Source: an uncultured Alistipes sp.
GTDB lineage: Bacteria; Bacteroidota; Bacteroidia; Bacteroidales; Rikenellaceae
Assembly: GCA_900552955.1 (NCBI GenBank)
Contig: USBO01000065.1
Coordinates: forward strand, 1-9,362
DNA: 9,362 bases
Reading direction: 5' to 3'
Of this stretch, positions 6,067 to 9,362 are shown piece after piece. The notes beneath the pieces were generated by a model. It was not told the origin of the DNA, made no database searches, and saw only the letters and a list, made by a program, of their open reading frames with translations. A program made the position numbers and the translations under genes. How positions within the stretch are numbered: the first letter of the stretch is position 1; every line of letters begins with the position of its first letter.

Positions 6067-6993
6067 CTATCGCAGCACGACGTCGCTCTGACCGGCCAGC
6101 CGGCCGTCGGCATAGATTTCGACGCGGTAGGTTCCGGCCGTGAATCCGGCGCCGTCGTTATAGTAGATGCCCACGCTCAGGTCCTCGTTCTGGTAATCGA
6201 CGTCGCGCGAGGCGGTGTAGGTCAGCCGTTCACCCTCGAATTCGAAGGTCGCCGCCGAGGCATTGGACTGCACGTAGCCGTCGGGCGAGGTGATGCGCAC
6301 GTAGACCGTCCGCTCGCCCGGCTCGGCCAGGTCGTTGCCCGCCAGCGTGAAGTCGACGCGCAGACGCGTGGCGTTCTTCACGCGCGAAACCTCCTTGTCG
6401 CGCCCGTTGAGCGGCACGAGCCGGATGCCGCGCGCGCGGATCACCGCTCCCTGGCGCACTTTGGTGCTCAGCTCCGAAGCCTTCTCCTCGGCCACCTCGG
6501 CGCGCAGGTTGGCCGACGAGATCTCCTTGCGGTATGAGACGTTCTCGCGGATCAGATTCTTGTTGAGCGTGTTGAGCGAGTCGATCTGACGCAGATAGCC
6601 GCGCATGATAGTGCGCATGGTGCCGATCTCCTTCTCGTATTTCTTGATCTTGGCATAGCTCCACGAACGCTCTTTGGTGAGCCGCTCCATGAGCGAATCG
6701 GCGCGGCTGCGTTCGAGGCCGAGGCTCTGCGAGATGCTGTCGTTCGAGATCTGGAGGTTGTCGAAATCGTCCATCAGATGCGTGAGGTTGCTCTTGATCG
6801 AGTCGCGGTCGACCAACAGCAGATCGTACTCTTGCTGCTGCTGACGGTGGATGTTGAAGTAGAGGATCGACAGCGCGGCCAGAATGACGGCCAGAATGAT
6901 GATGATCGTCTGATAGCCGCGGATCGACTTTGCGCTCGCGGGAGCCGCCGACCGATCGTCGTCCTCGTAGTGATAATCTTTATTCTCTTCCAT
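6067..6993 (-). CDS. Membrane-anchored coiled-coil protein, function unknown
   Basis: Encodes 308 residues with a clear layout. A short acidic, presumably cytoplasmic N-terminus (1-25) is followed by one transmembrane helix (about 28-46). A long charged helical region (about 52-186) rich in Glu, Lys, Leu and Ser/Asn heptads is probably a coiled coil. A C-terminal beta-rich domain (about 190-308) contains RLRVDFTLAGNDLAEPGERTVYVRITSPDG-like strands (split here over residues 217-246) and ends in YRVEIYADGRLAGQSDVVLR. With no signal cleavage site it should be a type II inner-membrane protein with the coiled coil and beta domain in the periplasm. I cannot assign a function; an envelope or division-associated role would be a guess. 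It has its own promoter-like site upstream and ends against a bidirectional terminator. Confidence 0.78.
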   Translation of the reverse strand: MEENKDYHYEDDDRSAAPASAKSIRGYQTIIIILAVILAALSILYFNIHRQQQQEYDLLLVDRDSIKSNLTHLMDDFDNLQISNDSISQSLGLERSRADSLMERLTKERSWSYAKIKKYEKEIGTMRTIMRGYLRQIDSLNTLNKNLIRENVSYRKEISSANLRAEVAEEKASELSTKVRQGAVIRARGIRLVPLNGRDKEVSRVKNATRLRVDFTLAGNDLAEPGERTVYVRITSPDGYVQSNASAATFEFEGERLTYTASRDVDYQNEDLSVGIYYNDGAGFTAGTYRVEIYADGRLAGQSDVVLR

Positions 6994-7012
6994 AACGATG
7001 CGGTTTTGGTCT

Positions 7013-7044
7013 CAAAGATAGAATTTTTTTCGCAAACCGAGAAA
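7013..7044 (-). promoter_or_regulatory. Bacteroidetes-type promoter for the coiled-coil gene
   Basis: The minus strand has TTTC (7044-7041), 20 bases, then TATCTTTG (7020-7013), an exact match to TAnnTTTG with a one-mismatch -33 box. The start of transcription would be near 7006-7009, leaving a leader of only about 15 bases before the ATG at 6993. It means the coiled-coil gene need not depend on read-through from recG. Confidence 0.6.
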
Positions 7045-7047
7045 TCG

Positions 7048-7066
7048 GGCCGCAGCGATCGCGGCC
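7048..7066 (-). terminator. GC-rich hairpin after the DUF3108 gene, possible terminator
   Basis: GGCCGC (7048-7053) and GCGGCC (7061-7066) form a 6-bp perfect stem with a 7-base loop, starting one base past the stop codon of the DUF3108 gene. On the minus strand it is followed by CGATTTCTCGGTTT, which is only weakly T-rich. A weak or partial terminator is plausible, and the next promoter starts directly behind it. Confidence 0.35.
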
Positions 7067-7067
7067 G

Positions 7068-7865
7068 TCAGCGTATCCGGCTCGTCAGCGGGTACTTGAG
7101 CCCCTTGAATCCCGAGATGTAGGCATTGACGCTTCCCACGCGGATGGGCGATTCGAGGTAGAGCGGGATTTTGTTCTGGTCGTCCGACAGCCAGATGAAG
7201 AACTCCGAGCCGTCGGTGAACGAGAAGCTCTCGGAGGTGCCGATCTGGCAGGCGAATTTCAGCGTGCGGAACTTCCCCACGTCGCGGATCTTCTTCACCT
7301 CGCGCCCCTCGAAGCGGTAGCGCAGGTGGCGGATCGTATCCTCAAGCACCATCTGGAGCTCGCGCTGCTCGCCCACGCGGAACGACGCGGCGTCGGCGCT
7401 GCGCATGTTGAAGAAGAGCGACACGGCATCCATGCTCACGTCGGTGAGCGCCATCTCCTTCCGGTTTTCGGGCAGGTCGCGTTTCTGCCAGCGCGTAGCC
7501 ACCTTGCGCTGCGGCCAGTCGTAGTCGAAGCGGCTGCGGAACGTGTAGCTTCCTTCATGGATGTCGCTCGTGAAACGCACCGTGCGCAGCGTCGCGGTGT
7601 CGACCCAGATGTTGTAGCGGTCATCGAGCGAGAAAAACCACCGGAACGAGGCCATCGTCTTGCCGTGTCCGAAGACGTTGTAGACCGGACGGCCGTCGAG
7701 CTCCGTCTGCGCGGTGCGCACCACGACGGTGGCCACCTCGGTGTTGGGCACCAGTTTAGCACGGTAGCTCACGCGGTAGAAGAGCTCTTCGCCGGGCACA
7801 TAGATCTGGGCCGCGACGGGCGCAGCGGCCGCCGTCAGCAGGAAAAGGATCAGGAATCGTTTCAT
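7068..7865 (-). CDS. DUF3108 domain exported protein
   Basis: Encodes 265 residues from the preferred ATG at 7865, which gives a canonical Sec signal peptide (MKRFLILFLLTAAAAPVAAQ, cleavage after VAA). An in-frame ATG at 7904 would add 13 residues with charged Arg/Glu. That start has an A-rich leader and cannot be excluded. The mature protein matches the DUF3108 pattern: YVPGEELFYRVSYRAKLVPNTEVATV near the start, then GRPVYNVFGHGKT, DDRYNIWVDTATLRTVRF, VSMDAVSLFFNMRS and, near the end, FFIWLSDDQNKIPLYLES with PIRVGSVNAYI. DUF3108 proteins are beta-rich envelope proteins of unknown function. It lies directly behind recG (58 bases from the recG stop, or 19 if the longer start is used), so co-transcription is likely. 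Confidence 0.82.
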   Translation of the reverse strand: MKRFLILFLLTAAAAPVAAQIYVPGEELFYRVSYRAKLVPNTEVATVVVRTAQTELDGRPVYNVFGHGKTMASFRWFFSLDDRYNIWVDTATLRTVRFTSDIHEGSYTFRSRFDYDWPQRKVATRWQKRDLPENRKEMALTDVSMDAVSLFFNMRSADAASFRVGEQRELQMVLEDTIRHLRYRFEGREVKKIRDVGKFRTLKFACQIGTSESFSFTDGSEFFIWLSDDQNKIPLYLESPIRVGSVNAYISGFKGLKYPLTSRIR

Positions 7866-7923
7866 CGCATGCTTTGTCATCTGTCTTTCGAACGCTTTTC
7901 GCATCGTTTTTATTTTCGCGGAA

Positions 7924-9362
7924 TCAGGAGATCATCGAAAAATCGAACGGCTTCTCCCCCGAGTAACGTCGCTTGAGTTCGCGCAGTCCGGCGTGTTCGG
8001 GCGCCGCGAGCTCCGCATCGGCGGCGAGCACCGCACCGGCCGCCTCGCGCGTGAGCTGCAGAATCTGCACGTCGAGCGTCGGATTGGCTATCTTCAAATC
8101 AAAGGCCATACCGCTCTGCTGCGTGCCGGCGATGTCGCCCGCGCCGCGCAGTTTGAGGTCGAGCTCCGCCAGCCGGAAGCCGTCGTTGGTCTGGCACATC
8201 GCGTCGAGCCGCGCCCGCGCCTCCTTCGAGAGCCGCTCACCCGACATGAGGATGCAGTACGACTGTTCGGCCCCGCGCCCCACGCGTCCGCGCAACTGAT
8301 GCAACTGGGACAGACCGAAGCGCTCGGCCGACTCGATGACCATCACCGTGGCGTTGGGCACGTCGACGCCGACCTCGATGACCGTCGTCGAGACCAGTAT
8401 CTGCGCCTCGCCCGACTTGAAGCGGCGCATCGCAGCCTCCTTGTCCTCGGGCTTCATGCGGCCGTGCACCACCTCGGTGACATAGTGCGGAAGCGGAAAG
8501 TCACGCGAGATGGCCTCGTAGCCGTCCTGCAAATCCTTGTAATCCATCGATTCCGACTCCTCGATCAGCGGATAGACCACATAGGCCTGCCGCCCCCTGG
8601 CGATCTCCTGCCGCAGGAAGCCCCACACCCGCAGCCGCGCCGCATCGGTGTAGTGCACCGTGCGCACGGGACGACGCCCGGGCGGCAGCTCGTCGATCAC
8701 CGAGACGTCCAGATCGCCGTAGAGCGTCATGGCCAGCGTCCGGGGAATGGGCGTGGCCGTCATGACGAGCACGTGGGGCGGATGTTCGTTCTTCGCCCAG
8801 AGCCGGGCCCGCTGCACGACGCCGAAGCGATGCTGCTCGTCGATGACGACGAAACCCAGATTGCGGAACCGGACGCTGTCCTCGATGAGCGCATGCGTAC
8901 CGATGAGGATGTGGATTTCGCCCGACAGCAGCCCCTCGGCGATGGCCGTGCGTTCTTTCTTTTTCGTCGATCCGGTGAGCAGCGCCACGCGCACGCCCGT
9001 TCCTTCGACCATCCGCGTAACCGAAGCGAAGTGCTGCCCGGCGAGAATCTCGGTCGGCACCATCATGCAGGCCTGAAAACCGTTGTCGCAGGCCAGCAGC
9101 ATGGCCAGCAGGGCGACGAGCGTCTTTCCGCTGCCCACATCGCCCTGCAGCAGCCGGTTCATCTGATGCCCGCTCACGGTGTCCTGCCGGATCTCGCGCA
9201 CGACGCGTTTCTGGGCGCCCGTCAGCGGGAAAGGCAGCTTCTCGTGGTAAAACGTATTGAAAAACCGCCCCACCGCGGGAAACAGAAAGCCGTCGTTGCG
9301 GGCTGTCCGGCTGTGCCGCTCGGAGAGGATGTTGAGCTGTATGCCCAGCAATTCGTCGAACT
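7924..9362 (-). CDS. recG: ATP-dependent DNA helicase RecG, C-terminal two thirds (5' end beyond window)
   Basis: RecG remodels stalled replication forks and branch-migrates Holliday junctions in the cytoplasm. The window holds 478 codons, from FDELLGIQLNIL to the stop; the N-terminal wedge domain lies past the window edge (E. coli RecG has 693 residues). Counting from the first complete codon, the motifs are PFPLTGAQKRVVREI (about 43-57), Walker A GDVGSGKT (73-80), the DEQH box (174-177) followed by RFGVVQR, and TATPIPRTLA (201-210). Then come DELPPGRRPV, the HGRMKPEDKE turn, STTVIEVGVDVPNATVMVIE, the motif VI QLHQLRGRVGRG and the RecG-specific tail with LKLRGAGDIAGTQQSG. All key helicase residues are intact. 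A TTG at 9351 could be mistaken for a start, but the frame is open to the window edge and the sequence before it is still RecG-like. Confidence 0.96.
   Translation of the reverse strand, partial: FDELLGIQLNILSERHSRTARNDGFLFPAVGRFFNTFYHEKLPFPLTGAQKRVVREIRQDTVSGHQMNRLLQGDVGSGKTLVALLAMLLACDNGFQACMMVPTEILAGQHFASVTRMVEGTGVRVALLTGSTKKKERTAIAEGLLSGEIHILIGTHALIEDSVRFRNLGFVVIDEQHRFGVVQRARLWAKNEHPPHVLVMTATPIPRTLAMTLYGDLDVSVIDELPPGRRPVRTVHYTDAARLRVWGFLRQEIARGRQAYVVYPLIEESESMDYKDLQDGYEAISRDFPLPHYVTEVVHGRMKPEDKEAAMRRFKSGEAQILVSTTVIEVGVDVPNATVMVIESAERFGLSQLHQLRGRVGRGAEQSYCILMSGERLSKEARARLDAMCQTNDGFRLAELDLKLRGAGDIAGTQQSGMAFDLKIANPTLDVQILQLTREAAGAVLAADAELAAPEHAGLRELKRRYSGEKPFDFSMIS

Noticed and set aside
9340..9351. 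TTG at 9349-9351 as the start of a short RecG.
   Set aside because: The frame stays open to the window edge, and the residues before it (FDEL) belong to the RecG pattern. The gene is cut by the window, not shortened.

Overview
The window looks like chromosomal DNA of a GC-rich member of the Bacteroidales, most likely the Alistipes/Rikenellaceae group. This is inferred from three things: a DUF3575 / DUF5119 / fimbrillin-like lipoprotein gene set, promoter-like sites of the Bacteroidetes type (TAnnTTTG with an upstream TTTG-like box), and a C10 (streptopain-family) lipoprotein peptidase. No rRNA or other species marker is present, so the genus is a guess. I saw no tRNA, CRISPR array, insertion sequence or phage gene.

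Layout. (1) Positions 210-3731, minus strand: a three-gene surface-fimbria type operon, transcribed in the order OmpA-like/DUF3575 outer-membrane protein, DUF5119 lipoprotein, fimbrillin-like (Mfa1/FimA-type) lipoprotein. The first two genes overlap by ATGA, and a good Bacteroidetes promoter lies upstream at 3876-3908. A hairpin follows the fimbrillin gene. (2) Positions 3732-4126: a divergent control region of 395 bases with promoters facing both ways and several dyads. (3) Positions 4127-6014, plus strand: a secreted C10 cysteine peptidase with propeptide-like N-terminal domain, then a small lipoprotein. The peptidase frame is cut by a TAG exactly where the family has the Trp of its Asn-Trp-Gly active-site motif, and the remaining 39 codons are still intact in frame after the stop. 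A perfect 14-bp hairpin at 6015-6051 ends this unit and also the convergent one. (4) Positions 6067-9362, minus strand: housekeeping-like genes, namely recG (its 5' end lies outside the window), a DUF3108 exported protein, and a membrane-anchored coiled-coil protein with its own promoter.

How the parts relate. The fimbrial genes probably encode an outer-membrane barrel/OmpA-like component, an accessory or anchor lipoprotein and a structural or tip subunit. The middle of the first gene holds a run of nine C, and a one-base slip in either direction would remove the DUF3575 domain, so the operon is a candidate for phase variation. The peptidase and its neighbour lipoprotein form a separate unit. 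I see no complete novel system here. The two most notable signals are the nonsense-interrupted peptidase and the C9 tract.
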